64,000 nt of DNA from Labia minor (taxonomy: Eukaryota; Arthropoda; Insecta; Dermaptera; Spongiphoridae): assembly GCA_963082975.1 (NCBI GenBank), contig OY720349.1, positions 49,519,962 to 49,583,961 on the forward strand. Direction: 5' to 3'. The position numbers and the translations under genes were made by a program. The stretch's first letter is position 1, and every line of letters begins with the position of its first letter. This document shows positions 12,701 through 24,807 of the stretch, piece after piece. A model generated the notes under the pieces. The model searched no databases and had not been told where the DNA came from. It saw nothing but the letters and a program-made list of their open reading frames with translations.

Positions 12701-13296
12701 ACGCGCTGTGATTTTAATTCATTCAAGTTATTTAGTAACTAATCATGAACTTCTTGCTGAATTATTTTCCCCGCTTTATGGTAAAATTGAAGGAAGATTA
12801 TCTATAATGGCTCCTCTATCTCGATTACGAGGTCGACTTGATATTCTTGTTGGACAGATTACGCAAATTACTAATCGAGAAACCTCAGGATTTGATCCTT
12901 CATCAAATACATTACTTGATTATCAAGATGAAGGTATTTTAATTATTTATCTATTATTGATTGATTGATGAAATAACAAGAATAGTAAAAAAACTAATTA
13001 GATTGGTTTTAAATTAATTAAATTAAATTTTAAATTATTTTTAAACATAAATTGAAACTTTTCTTTTAGATGATAGTGATGAATTAGAAGATCAATTAAT
13101 AATGCATTCTGAATCAGAAGAAAATGTATTTAATTCGGAATCAGATGAAGATGATATTAATCCTTCAGACCATGAGAATATGCAAATTGATGATAATTCA
13201 GAGGAATCTAAAAATGAAGGGGAAGAAGAAGAAGAAGTAGAAGAAGAAAGTGAAGTTGAAAAAATGGATGAAGATGATAACGATTCTTCCAATTGA
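9773..13296 (+). CDS. WDR43: WD repeat-containing protein 43 (Utp5 homologue)
   Basis: Nucleolar subunit of the t-UTP/UtpA part of the small-subunit processome, acting in pre-18S rRNA transcription and processing. Ten exons: 9773-9955, 10056-10321, 10659-10898, 10990-11154, 11222-11390, 11504-11590, 11690-11896, 11970-12121, 12677-12933 and 13070-13296. Phases agree and give 650 residues, near the usual 650-680. N-terminal WD40 repeats start at CVAFNPNEQYFANYS and DGKIKIWDT. A basic loop, SPQKKKKRNSNS, is at about residue 63. WD units such as LSISLWERSSMELLKTFTGH follow. A charged linker (EERIENLKLEKKIS) precedes the Utp12 domain, about residues 440-570 (STIRRLPLQNIVPLVREL; LQWLRAVILIHSSYL). 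The tail from about residue 576 is strongly acidic. The start is the ATG at 9773, before the conserved first WD strand. An AATAAA lies at 13301, just after the stop. Confidence 0.95.
12302..12407. repeat. Perfect 28-bp inverted repeat in a WDR43 intron
   Basis: Arms at 12302-12329 and 12380-12407 (AGGTAGTTTGTGTTTTATAG... and its reverse complement) surround a 50-bp loop. It lies within the longest WDR43 intron (12122-12676). It may be a short MITE; no target duplication was resolved. Confidence 0.75.
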
Positions 13297-14374
13297 CTAA
13301 AATAAAAAGAATTTATCCCAGTTATTCGCTCTAAATTGGTTTCTTAATGTTCATATTGAACATATAAACAGATAGAAACTATTTTTTTACTTATTAAATA
13401 TTAAATTATGTATATTATATATAAATGAATTTTATTTTAAATAGAGCGAGAAATTGTTGACCTGATGAAAATGTATTTAATTTTCCATGTTATTCCTATT
13501 TTAAAAACATTTTTTCCTATTTTAACAATATTTTGTTTTATTATAAATATTTAATAATTTTTTAAAATTTTTATACAGTAATAAAATATAAATTTTGAAA
13601 TATATATATTATATATATATCTATATATTATTGATTTATACAAGTATTTAGAAAAGCATTTTTAGTCTAATGGTGTTAAAGATTATTGAAAAACAAGATG
13701 ATATATAAATTCAAGGCCAAATTAAAATATAAATTAATAAATATTAGTATCAAAAAAGAGTTTAACTATAACTAATTTTTTAACATGAAAAACTAGGTAA
13801 AATTAACTAAAGAATGGGAGCGAAACTAACATAATTAAATTCGATATTTTTTAAGTTAATTTTAAAATCAAAAAAAAAATTTGAAATAAATATTTTTTCC
13901 CATTTGAGTAATTATAGAAGTTTTAATCAGACTATTAAATATTATTGCATTATTTTTTTATTAGATATTTGAAAATTATGTATTTAAAAAATGGTTGTGA
14001 ATTTATTTTTTCTTCTATGACGATCGATCTTATAAATCTTCCTCATCTTATGGTTTTCTTATAATAAATACTCAGTGAAACTGACTACAATAATTATATT
14101 TTATTTGAAAATGATATATTTTGATCTTGCCAGGCTTAGATTTAGTAGTTTAATATTTTTTTGAACTCTAATTTTCTCTTCAGTCTTCCATTGTTATTTT
14201 TCATATAAATAAACACATGGTATAATCTATTAAAATATTTAAAATATTCATTTTTAGAAAATATTTCTTTATTTAAAAATAAGGAATTAACAATAAATTA
14301 AAGAAAAATTAAAATAAAGAAATTTTAGATTTTTAAAAATAATTCTAACATAATTCAATATCTAAATATAAGTT
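13297..14374. other. Convergent intergenic region, nothing recognised
   Basis: AT-rich spacer between the WDR43 and HIGD2A stops, presumably both 3' UTRs. No gene or repeat end seen. Confidence 0.5.
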
Positions 14375-15148
14375 TTATTTCCAGTTAACTCCTGTAAAAG
14401 CTATTCCCCCTATAAGAGTTACTAGGGTTATGCCTTGTGCTAATACACGATACCGCATCAACCTCTGTGATAATTGAGTATTACCGCGTTTAAAACTGTA
14501 GATTCCAACTGAAAGTATTGCTGCTGTTGCTAAGGCACCTGCAATTATATGGAAAAGTAAAGAAATTCATTAGAATTTTTAAGTTGTTTTTTTATATCAC
14601 ATATTTTAAAAAGATTCAATAATAAGTAATGTAATTTTCTGAAAAATTCTCTTAAATTTAAATTGACTAAATATACTATATTTTATACTTTATAAATTAT
14701 AAAACATTCGTAATTTTTACTTAAATTAGATTAATGTTAAAATCATGTAAAAGTATTTGAATTTTTCTTTTTAAAATTACTAATATTTATATAATTTATT
14801 TTACTTTTCTTATGTTTAATTATATTATCATGGTGAATAAATAATGAATAAAATAAACTATATATTCTTCAGGTTTTTTCTATATGAAAAGTCAAGAGAG
14901 ATTTATTTAGCAAAGGAAATCAATTATATTAAAAATAATTGAAAAAATTATTGTTTATTGTATACCAAAGAAAGTTTAAAAATAATTATAAATATAAGAA
15001 AATAAATTTATATACCGATTGGTACCACAGGATTGGATTTAAATTTTCTCATAAATTTTTCTTCTGTACTTTCAATTGGCATTTGGGAATCTATTTCATG
15101 TTTTAACTGAATCCATTCAAACTGAGTTGGTATTTCGTTTTTAGTCAT
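14375..15148 (-). CDS. HIGD2A: HIG1 domain family member 2A
   Basis: Small inner-mitochondrial-membrane protein that helps assemble cytochrome c oxidase and respiratory supercomplexes. Two exons, 15016-15148 and 14375-14538, join in phase 1 and give 98 residues, about normal length. The HIG1 domain starts at SNPVVPIGALATAAIL. Membrane helix 1 is followed by the conserved YSFKRGNTQLSQRLMRYRV loop and helix 2 (QGITLVTLIGGIAF). The N-terminus is hydrophilic (PTQFEWIQL), as in type 2 members. ATG at 15148 is the only in-frame start. The gene converges on WDR43. Type 2A rather than type 1 is judged from the RGN..S motif and N-terminus. Confidence 0.92.
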
Positions 15149-16039
15149 TTTAATAAATTTATTATTGATTTAGTAAATTTTTTTAAGAAAAATTAAATGT
15201 TGAAATTTGACTTAAATTTATTGATAAGCGCCATGACTTTTTGATCAGCTGGTACTTTAATCAAAAATAAAATTGTTAAATTTCAATTTCATGTTAATAT
15301 TCTAATATTTGTAAAAGTAATTTATTTTAAAAAATTATCACAAATAAATATTATTTCTAAATTTTTATAAAAATAAATCACCCTTCTAATAAGAGCGGGA
15401 GTTTAAATTTATCATTACGATGATTCATAAAGGTTATTATGAATATAGGATTTTAATTTTTAAATTATGAATATAGGATTTTAATTTTTAAATTGTATAT
15501 TATTGCTATTTTAACAAGTACTAAATATAAAGATTTAGTTAAATTAGAAAATAATTATTATATTAAGGGAATATTTTGGATAGTTGAAAAAAATAGTTTT
15601 AAAAATAGGTGACTCATCTTATTTATTTTAAATTATTTTTTTTATTATATTATTTTAAATTCTTTTTTATTTTATTACCTCAATAAATAAAATAAAATTC
15701 TAATTTTAACTTAATTTAACTTTTAACTTAATAATTTTTTAAATAAAAATAGAAAATTAAATAACTATTATTTTAATTTCAATTTATTTGTTCATTTTAA
15801 TAATCAAAAACCAAATTTCTAAGTATATATATTTCTGGGTAAAGATGCTTTAATTTACGGTATATTATATAAATGTATTTCTATTATTTTATTCTCTACA
15901 AATATGGATATGAATTGAAATGTAATCTAGTAATAAATTTTAAAATCATTTTGTTTAAGAATATATTATATATATTGATGAAATTATAATTATAAAAATA
16001 AATGTGTAAAATGAAGAGAAAAACAGAATATGAGTAGTA
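15149..16039. other. Intergenic, nothing recognised
   Basis: AT-rich sequence upstream of HIGD2A. A short direct repeat (TATGAATATAGGATTTTAAT twice at about 15438-15490) is the only structure noted. Confidence 0.5.
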
Positions 16040-16212
16040 GTGGTAGAAGAAGTGTGTCCGAGTGAGAGAAAGCGTTATTAGTGGCGAGGTGATTCGAGTT
16101 GGAAGTTCTCAGGGCCCACGCAAGGTGAACGAGTTCATTCCAAGAGGAGAGTCCCCTCTGCAACAGCAACCTGGCCGATCATGGCCCTCCTCGCCCGCCT
16201 GGTCAGCACTCA
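16040..16212 (+). other. GC-rich island, possible orphan 5' exon
   Basis: A 170-bp block of balanced base composition in otherwise AT-rich DNA, starting with GTCCGAGTGAGAGAAAGCG. One frame is open across it (GEVIRVGSSQGPRKVNEFIP and onward). A separate ATG in fair context begins MALLARL just before GTCAGC, a weak possible donor. It could be a 5' UTR plus first coding exon of a gene whose other exons lie outside or are too short to see. The product is unknown and no homology is recognised. Confidence 0.3.
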
Positions 16213-17194
16213 ATAAAATTCAAAAAATCATTTTTCATATTTAGAATTTCTAACTTTAAATAATTTAATGATCGTCTTAAATTATTGATAAAAATACATT
16301 TTTTAAATTCATTTAAAAGAATAATATTAATTCAAAGAGATATAAAAATTAAACTATTGTTTTTTATTTTCTTTTTCACTTGTATATAAAGAATGTGTAT
16401 GTATATATAAATTTGAATGCAGAGTCACCGGAAATATTATTTAACAGAGTCAGTGGAAAGGCTCTTTATTACTTGTGAAATTTTTGAAAGAGAAACTATT
16501 CATATTCATAAGTATAAAGTCGCGATTCTCCAGTTCACAGATGTTATAATCAAATTTTGTATCAAATGTTAATTAATAATTCACACAATATATATATAAG
16601 TTTATATGTTTTAATACTCCAATTTCTAAGAATCTATATACACATATTCACTCCATTCTTAGAAATAAATACATTTCAAGAAATAAATAATGTGTGCTTT
16701 TCAGTTTAAAAATATTATATTTTTATTTATTAATTTTTTTAAAATTTTTTGGTCTTAATTATTTTTTTGTTTTATCTTTGGACATCTGGTCGACTAGTAG
16801 AAATTTTATCTACCAAACTTCATCCACTAAATCAAATGCAGTTTCCATTTCTAAATTAAAATAAGTACATTCTTCAGAACTCATTATTTTAAGTTTTCTT
16901 CCGTGCCTTCATCATATCTAGTGAAAAAAATAATGCTAATGATTTAATTCAAAAAATTCTAGAATAAAATAATACATTTATCTTAATTTATAGAAAAATT
17001 GCAAAAATTATCTTTATACTCTTTTTCTCATAGTATTTGAACATAATTTTATTTTTTTTTTTCAAATCTTGAGATATTTTCTTTTAAATCTCAAATTTAT
17101 ATTTTTGATTTCTAAATATCAAATATTTGAATTTATATATAATACTTAAAATAAATTAGAAGTATTAAAATACAACTTATAATAAAAAAAATTA
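16213..17194. other. AT-rich, nothing recognised
   Basis: No gene or clear repeat boundary seen between the GC-rich island and the first 600-bp family copy. Confidence 0.5.
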
Positions 17195-17812
17195 GCTGGA
17201 GTGTCTCCACTCGACTATCTCGCAATTTGAATAGGATTAAATAACATAATATATTATATTTAAATTAAATTTAATTAATTATAAATTATAAATAATAAAT
17301 ATTAAACCAGCGCATGTTTGGCTTTTTGTTGATGGCACCACGTCACGTGTTTTTGTTTAATCTTAGCGCGTGAGATTTGCAGTGTTAAAAAATTAATTCT
17401 GGTACTTTCAGCGAATCAATCAAGCTGAAATTCTATATATAGCAGTTTTATACAATTATTAATCATGTGAAAAATTATCAAACATATATCTTTATTTTTA
17501 CGGTCACTTTAGAGGAAAAAAAATCAAAACGTTGTAAGTAATGACCCTCTTCCGGATGAGCTACATTTCTCAAAAGTTGATAGAAAACTATGAATTTTGA
17601 ATAATGTCCATGTACCAAATTTCATCATTCTAGCTCAAACCGTTTTTGCGCAATCTTGTCTACATACATACACACATGCATACACACACACACACAGACA
17701 TTTTTCTCAACCTTTGTGAAAATGATTCAGGAACCTTCAAAACGTATAAAAACATCAAAATCTCAACATCGAAAATTTTCGTGATCGCAATACTATCTCT
17801 TACGAGATAGTA
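17195..17812 (+). repeat. 600-bp dispersed family, copy 1
   Basis: Begins CTGGAGTGTCTCCACTCG then ACTATCTCGC, and ends GATCGCAATACTATCTC-TTAC-GAGATAGT. A short ACACACAC tract lies in the right third. Shared internal landmarks are GGCACCACGTCACG, TATATATAGCAGTTTTATAC and CCTCTTCCGGATGAGCTACA. No coding capacity. Other copies are at 49088, 57112, 58808 (inverted) and 63604. Confidence 0.85.
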
Positions 17813-18490
17813 AAAATCAAATAGATTATGTTTACTTTAAAATTTATTGTAAAATTGAAATCTCATATTTAGCCAAATCTATATTAGTCTATTTATTAAA
17901 ATTAATAATTAAAATAAATTGCCTTTTAAGAAAGAGTATTATTATAATATTCCTCGCGGGGTTTATGCAACCAGATTTACTACTTTGTTTAGAGATGATA
18001 TAACTTCAAGGGTAAATTTATTCAAAGTTAAAATTATTTATGATTAAAATATCATTCATTACAGTTTTTGGAAAAAAATAATGAATAATGAATAAATATA
18101 TAAAATAATAATTATTTTATTTGTTAGAAATATAATTCAAGAAATAAACAATATGTCTTTACAATTTAATGTTTAATTCAAAGGACTATTTTTTAATCAG
18201 TACATATATGAAATATTTATTATAAGATATATAAAATATATTTTTATTAAGATAGAAGTTATAAAATTTGATTTATACAAATATAGTATTTTTATTTTGT
18301 GTGTGTATAGGATAAGTTTATTTAATTAAAAAACTTAATTTTATTTATAATAAAATTGTAATTTTAAAGAAGATATATTTAATACTAAAAATAGTTATAA
18401 TACTTATTTATTTAATTTTGTACTATATGAGATAAGGTTAATCAGTATAGGATTATGATTTAAGGAGCCCCAATGAGGTTGAGGCTGAAG
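17813..18490. other. AT-rich, nothing recognised
   Basis: Spacer between a dispersed repeat copy and the purine-rich island; no feature resolved. Confidence 0.5.
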
Positions 18491-18785
18491 CAAAAGCTAT
18501 AAAAGGACGCATCTCAGTGAGAATGAGGGAGAGGAAAAGAGATAGGCAACGAATGAGAGGGATAGGAGAAAAGAGAGAGAAAGACGAAGAGAGAGAAAGA
18601 GAGAAAAGGAGGGAGGGAATGACCATGGTGGGGTCTGTCCTGGGAAAACGTTATCCTGGGAAGATACCTGGGAGAAAAAGGAACAGACGAACCACTGAGA
18701 AACAGAACGAACAACAGAGAGAGAGTTAACGCTTGCGTCCCGTTTAGGATGTGACGTCACTCGACATGGAAATTCTAAAACTAAA
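18491..18785. promoter_or_regulatory. Candidate promoter island with TATA box and CRE
   Basis: Compositionally distinct island. It has a plus-strand TATAAAAG at 18498-18505, then a GA-rich tract to about 18620, and a full CRE palindrome TGACGTCA at 18752-18759. A minus-strand TCAGTGG initiator-like site lies near 18700. ATG in good context (ACCATGG) at about 18624 opens a 37-codon frame rich in Arg and Lys that is not recognised. This resembles a promoter plus 5' UTR, but direction and gene are unresolved. Confidence 0.35.
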
Positions 18786-19947
18786 CAGCAAAACAACGAA
18801 ATTCGAACGTTGAACTTTTTTCATAAAATAATTTATAAATCTATTTATTAATTACAATATATTAATATAAGAATTCAATAAAATAAAATAAAGTTAATGG
18901 ACAAACCATTTTTTTCTCTTTAAATCTTACTTGTTCTTTTAATAAATTAATCATATATTTTTTAAATTCATCAAATAAATTAAAAAATAAAAAATAAAAC
19001 TTAAAACTTAAAATTTCAACATGTTACAAAAATTAAATTCTTAAAAAATACTGAAGAATTTTTTAAATAGTATTATTATATTAAAAATTTTCTCTTAAGT
19101 ATTGTTGTACAATCTAAAATTCTCTTTATATTCCAGACTAGTTTTATAAAATTTTTGATTTTTTGGTTTAATTTAATTAATCAAAACAGATTCAAAATAC
19201 AAACATATATGTATATATACCATTAACTATTTCTTAAAATAATTTTTTTTAGGATCACGAAAATCTAAAGCATACAATTCTGAATTTTAATTTTTGGGCC
19301 GATTGCATATACATAGGTATATTAAATATTCATAGTTATTATAATAATGTAAATGTATCTGAAAGTATATTTATCATGATATATTTTCATTTAAATTTTT
19401 AAATATTTAATATAAATAAATATAAAATTAAGAAAAAAACAAATTGAAAATTTATTTAATATTATAAAATAATTTCGATTAAAAACTTAAAAAGCTTTGT
19501 TTTCTAGTTCGGTTTTATCTGATGGTGCTATCTTGCGGACATTTGAATTAACTATATTTCAGAAATATCCATTAGTAGGTATATAACAAAGAAATCACAT
19601 ATATTTTATTATTTTAAGAAAATTTTCAATATTATGTTTATATATAACTAAAGAAATCATTTGATATTAAAATTAAATTAACAGTTGAATGAAAATGATT
19701 AATCTAATACTATCATTTGCAAGATTAAGATTAAAAGTTTAATTTTTGATGTTAATGAAAATGTTACATCATATAATTATTCTATTTCAATATTTATGCA
19801 GAATTTGTAATTATATTAATTTAAATTTGAATGTCTGTTGCTACGTAAGTACGATGTGGCTCATCATAATATATGAAAAATCGAAATGCGGGTCTATTGG
19901 ACTTCATTCTTGCCCATTTCTGATTAATATTTAATTATAACCGAAAT
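18786..19947. other. AT-rich, nothing recognised
   Basis: No gene or mobile element identified up to the assembly gap. Confidence 0.5.
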
Positions 19948-20147
19948 NNNNNNNNNNNNNNNNNNNNNNNNNNNNNNNNNNNNNNNNNNNNNNNNNNNNN
20001 NNNNNNNNNNNNNNNNNNNNNNNNNNNNNNNNNNNNNNNNNNNNNNNNNNNNNNNNNNNNNNNNNNNNNNNNNNNNNNNNNNNNNNNNNNNNNNNNNNNN
20101 NNNNNNNNNNNNNNNNNNNNNNNNNNNNNNNNNNNNNNNNNNNNNNN
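19948..20147. other. Assembly gap (200 N)
   Basis: Run of 200 unspecified bases. The round size suggests a scaffolding placeholder, so the true distance is uncertain. Confidence 0.99.
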
Positions 20148-21259
20148 ATTTAAAATCTAATTTTTAATTCTCTAAATTTATAAAGGTCTTTAAGAATTGA
20201 ATTAGTTTTATACAACATTATATTAAAAGAAAAAATTATTTCGTAAAAGTAAAAAGAATTTAAAGTTTATTAAAAATCTTCTGAATAAATGTTTAATTTT
20301 TTAATGTGAAAGCGATATTAAATTTACTAGTATAAAAAAATAATAAAATTAATTTTAATTTCTAATTATTAATCAACTCTTTTAAATTCATAAATGAATG
20401 TTTGATGTTTGAAGAACTCTACTATTTATTATTGTATTTTTATATTTTAAAAATATAAAAGATATTAACTAATTCAACTTTGTATTGTTTTTCAATAAAA
20501 CTTATAAAGAACTTCTCTAATTATCATGAGAGAGGAGATAAATCCTGTAATGAGTCGCTTAATATCTCTACGATTTTTTTTTTTGAAAAATACAGGGATA
20601 AGATACATTATGAAATTCATTTAAAATTTAATAATTTTTATTCTTTAATTTCATTGAATAACAAATTGATCAAATTTTCAGATTCTAAAAAAAAATTTCA
20701 ATAGATAGTAAAATTCTTTATTTAGCCAGCAGATGTCGCCACATGGATAGATTACATCTCATTCCCTAAAGAGGTTGTTTGAAAAAACTACATAAAAATC
20801 ATAAAATCACCAAATTTGAAATTGCAGAGGTTAATAAAGAATTCAGATATTTATTAATTTTTATATGATTTATAATTAATAAAGTATTATTAAATAATTA
20901 TAAAAAAAATGATTTGAAAAAGTTAAATTGCATTATATATCATGAACGAAAACAAATGTTGATATAATATAATTTAATTAATATGTATTTATAGAATAAC
21001 TGGATAATATTGTTTATGAAATACATAATTTTTAATCTTAAATTTTATTTATTAATGATGAAATGTTTATTTATTTATTAGTTAAAATATTTTACAAGTA
21101 ATATTTTAATTTTTTTTTTTTTTCAATAGAATAGAAAATTTTTATATTATATGAATTTTTTATCTAATGAAAAAATTTCTTTGTGTGATTTTGTTTATTA
21201 TTTTAAATTAACATCTAAATTCTTCTATAAATTGTTATAAAAAGGTGCCCAATATCAAA
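20148..21259. other. AT-rich, nothing recognised
   Basis: Spacer between the gap and the Helitron start. No gene seen. Confidence 0.5.
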
Positions 21260-21373
21260 TCTATATATATAAAAAAAGGTTTTTGTCTGCACATTGCTCA
21301 GAATTTAAAAATTTTTGCATATCTTCGCGTTTCATGACCTCTAGAATCCAAAAGTGACTTTAGAATTTTTCAC

Positions 21374-21464
<91 letters not shown>

Positions 21465-21995
21465 CGGAAAATTACTATTTTATAGACTCAGAATTGGCTG
21501 AACCGATTTCTTTGAAATTACATCACAATATTCTTATATACCCCTAGAGTAACATAGGCTATAAATTTTATTTATATGTCAACAATAACCGCAGAAATTA
21601 ATTTTTTAAAGTTTATATAATTCTCCGTGTTGTTCATTCAAGAGCAGCTCGCGGCTCACTGCCGGCCTAGCGGAATCATTTCAAACAATGAATTATCATA
21701 GCTATTCCCAATCAAAGAATTATTATAATATTTCCCTTTTTATTTTAAATTCTAATATACAAATATCAATTCAATTAAATAATTTATTCTAAAAGTTCTC
21801 AATTTAATTAAAATATTTATTAGATCATATTTTTATCTTAAATTATTTTTTATTTAATTGAATATTTCTTCTTTTCTATAATCTATATATATAAAAAAAG
21901 GTTTTTGTCTGCACATTGCTCAGAATTTAAAAATTTTTGCATATCTTCGCGTTTCATGACCTCTAGAATCCAAAAGTGACTTTAGAATTTTTCAC

Positions 21996-22066
<71 letters not shown>

Positions 22067-22484
22067 CGGAAAATTACTATTTTATAGACTCAGAATTGGC
22101 TGAACCGATTTCTTTGAAATTACATCACAATATTCTTATATACCCCTAGAGTAACATAGGCTATAAATTTTATTTATATGTCAACAATAACCGCAGAAAT
22201 TAATTTTTTAAAGTTTATATAATTCTCCGTGTTGTTCATTCAAGAGCAGCTCGCGGCTCACTGCCGGCCTAGCGGAATCATTTCAAACAATGAATTATCA
22301 TAGCTATTCCCAATCAAAGAATTATTATAATATTTCCCTTTTTATTTTAAATTCTAATATACAAATATCAATTCAATTAAATAATTTATTCTAAAAGTTC
22401 TCAATTTAATTAAAATATTTATTAGATCATATTTTTATCTTAAATTATTTTTTATTTAATTGAATATTTCTTCTTTTCTATAAT
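21260..22484 (+). repeat. Tandem duplication of the Helitron 5' segment
   Basis: Two head-to-tail copies, 21260-21881 and 21882 to about 22484, are nearly identical. They differ mainly in the (TGTC)n array: about 23 units at 21373-21464 and about 18 at 21994-22065. Both start TCTATATATATAAAAAAAGG. Confidence 0.9.
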
Positions 22485-23589
22485 ATATATATAATAATAT
22501 ATAAATTTTATCATTGAATAATAAAAAAAAATTATTATTTAACCTGAATTAAAATGACTGAATTATATTATCTTTGTTTTTTATTTTAATTTAATTACTC
22601 TATTATTAATTACTAAATATATATATATATTATATAAAAATTAAAATATGATGATATAAAGTTGTTTTAAATTTTTGACATTTTTAAATTGGGTATATTT
22701 TTTAAATTTATTAAAATGTCTTTTTTATTTATTATGTTTAAAAGATTCATTTTTATTATGTGATATTAATAAAAAATAACGATGCTCTGTGCAAGTCGAA
22801 TCATGTTGCACATAATTAAATAACAATTGCCAAACAAAGAATATAATATTTTTTTAAATTCTTATATTTAAATATCATTTCAATTAAATTATTTAATAAG
22901 GTCTCATTTTAATGCAATTTATAATTTTCTTCTAATTCAGATTTAGGACAAATCGTACAACATTATATCAAATCTCGCTAAGAACATTCAATATTTTTGT
23001 ACACAAATTATTCAGAGTATTGGCTAAGCGTATCACTCACAATCAGTTTATATTGAAATTTATATAAATTAACAAAGTAAAAATTTTTATTTGTTTAAAT
23101 TTTATTATAATGAATCAAAAAAAATTAAATATATAGATCACATGATTAAGAGAAGCAAAAAACTTAACAGAAAATAACTGTTGGATGGAGGTCGGACATG
23201 ACAGAAACTGTAAGCGAAATCTTCATATTGTGACGAATAATTTTCAAATCTCCTAGCACCACAGAATTTAAGTTTCTTTTAAGGAAAATAACTATGATCT
23301 AAAAAAATTAATAAATGAATTTAATAATAAAAAAAACAAATAAATCAATTAATTTAAATTAATACTATTAATGAATGTATATATTGGTCATTTATCTATA
23401 GTTTTATACCGTTAATTTTTATAAATTGTCTCAAGTCTCTATTTTTGCATTTTCTCAAGTTTCATTATAATTAAAAATATTCAATAATAATCTAGCAATG
23501 AAAATAAAATACCAAAATGTAATGATCAAGAAATATTATACTCTATTTCACTATTATAACATATACAATACTTAAGAACCATAGGCGGA
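22485..23589. other. Helitron interior, nothing coding
   Basis: AT-rich filler between the duplicated 5' segment and the LINE relic; no frame of note. Confidence 0.5.
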
Positions 23590-24577
23590 GGAAATATTAG
23601 GAGATATCATTGCGGGTTCAGGCCAAATCGACCAACATTAATTAAGATATTTTCATTATGACAGATATTAGGAAAAAAACCGCGAATTCAATATTTCTGT
23701 TCACTAATTATTTGTAGACTTTAGTAAAACATACGCATGACTCAATAGATCCGGATAAACTTTTTCAAATTTTCAATCTTCAAATTTCTCTTGAAGGTAG
23801 TAAAGAAAGAATAAGATGCGGAAATCAATTGTAAAATATTAGGTTACTCAGACGACTTAAATATAATAGGAGATTCGGCAATTTCAATTACAGATAGCGA
23901 GGAAAATTTAATGGAGGTTTGAAATTAATAGTGATAAGAAAAAATATTTAGTAACAAAGAGGAAGAGTATTAACATACAAAATCTTAAGATACAAAATGT
24001 AGAATTTGAATATGTATAAAAATTGAATGTAATCACGAAGGATAATAATATTTGTGAAGAATTTAAATCGGGGTTGCAATCGGGAAACGCCTGTTATCTG
24101 CAATAAAGAGGCTTATCTCTTCAAAATTATTATCAAAGGGAATATATAAAAAGATTATTTTGCCTGTTGCATTATATGGGTGGGAGGCATGGTCTATGAC
24201 CCTTGGAGATGAGAGTAGATTCAGAGTATTTGAGAATAGGATTCTTCCCTGCATTTATTGGCCAAAGAAAGATGAAGTCACCGGGTATGAGGGAGACTGT
24301 ATAACAAGAAATTGCATGGCCTCTCTGCATCTTCAGAAATAGTTAGGGTTATAAAAGGGAAAAAGCTGCGATAGGCAGGGCACGTGGCAAGAATGGGAGA
24401 GGAAAAAGATATTGGTGGGAAGACCGATTGGAAAACGTCCGCTTGGAAAACCAATGACGCGTAGGAAGGGACGTAAGAGAGATGGAATAAGGGCTCAGGA
24501 TAGGGACACTTGGAGAAATGTGGTTGTTGCGGCTAAGAACTTTAGAGTATCTTTGAGCCACATAGGTAGATAGATAT
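23590..24577 (+). pseudogene. Non-LTR retrotransposon relic (copy 2)
   Basis: Same family as 690-1447, keeping more of the RT. CGFRPNRPT is followed by pieces of the catalytic region (THDSIDPDKLFQ). The C-terminal part has YFACCIIW, DEVTGYEG, LSASSEIVRVIKG, AGHVARMGE and KCGCCG, and it ends with GAGCCACATAGGTAGATAGA. Many stops and frameshifts make it dead. Confidence 0.8.
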
Positions 24578-24807
24578 AACATATACAATAATAATATATA
24601 TAATTAATATAGTGATTAAATTAAAATATATTTTTTAAATAAGAACACAAAAAGAAATGAATGTTTTATGTAATATACTGATTGAAACAAAATGGATGAA
24701 AACCTTTTAATACTTTCAACCACCAAATACTATGTACAACTCGGGGGTACAGGGGGCGGAGCCCCCGTCTAGGTGTGAAGAGCGCCGAAGGCGCTCTGAG
24801 CAGCTAG

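Larger units (their letters stand above)
21260..24807 (+). mobile_element. Composite Helitron with nested LINE relic
   Basis: Left end A|TCTATATATATAAAAAAAGG at 21260 and right end GAGCGCCGAAGGCGCTC...CTAG|T at 24807 are classic Helitron termini: 5' TC, and a 3' hairpin followed by CTRR inserted between A and T. A second GC hairpin (GGGGGCGGAGCCCCC) lies at about 24752. No Rep/helicase frame is present, so it is non-autonomous or gutted. The 5' segment is duplicated in tandem, and a decayed LINE lies inside at 23590-24577. Whether both ends came from one insertion is inferred from orientation and spacing. Confidence 0.65.

Noticed and set aside
13092-13292. Minus-strand open frame rich in serine
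   Set aside because: It is the antisense of the acidic GAA/GAT-rich last exon of WDR43.
18497-18796. Minus-strand Ser/Leu/Phe-rich open frames
   Set aside because: Antisense of the GA-rich tract; composition alone explains them.
21373-21464. TGTC array considered as a CRISPR-like or satellite array
   Set aside because: It is a simple 4-bp microsatellite inside a Helitron, without spacers.
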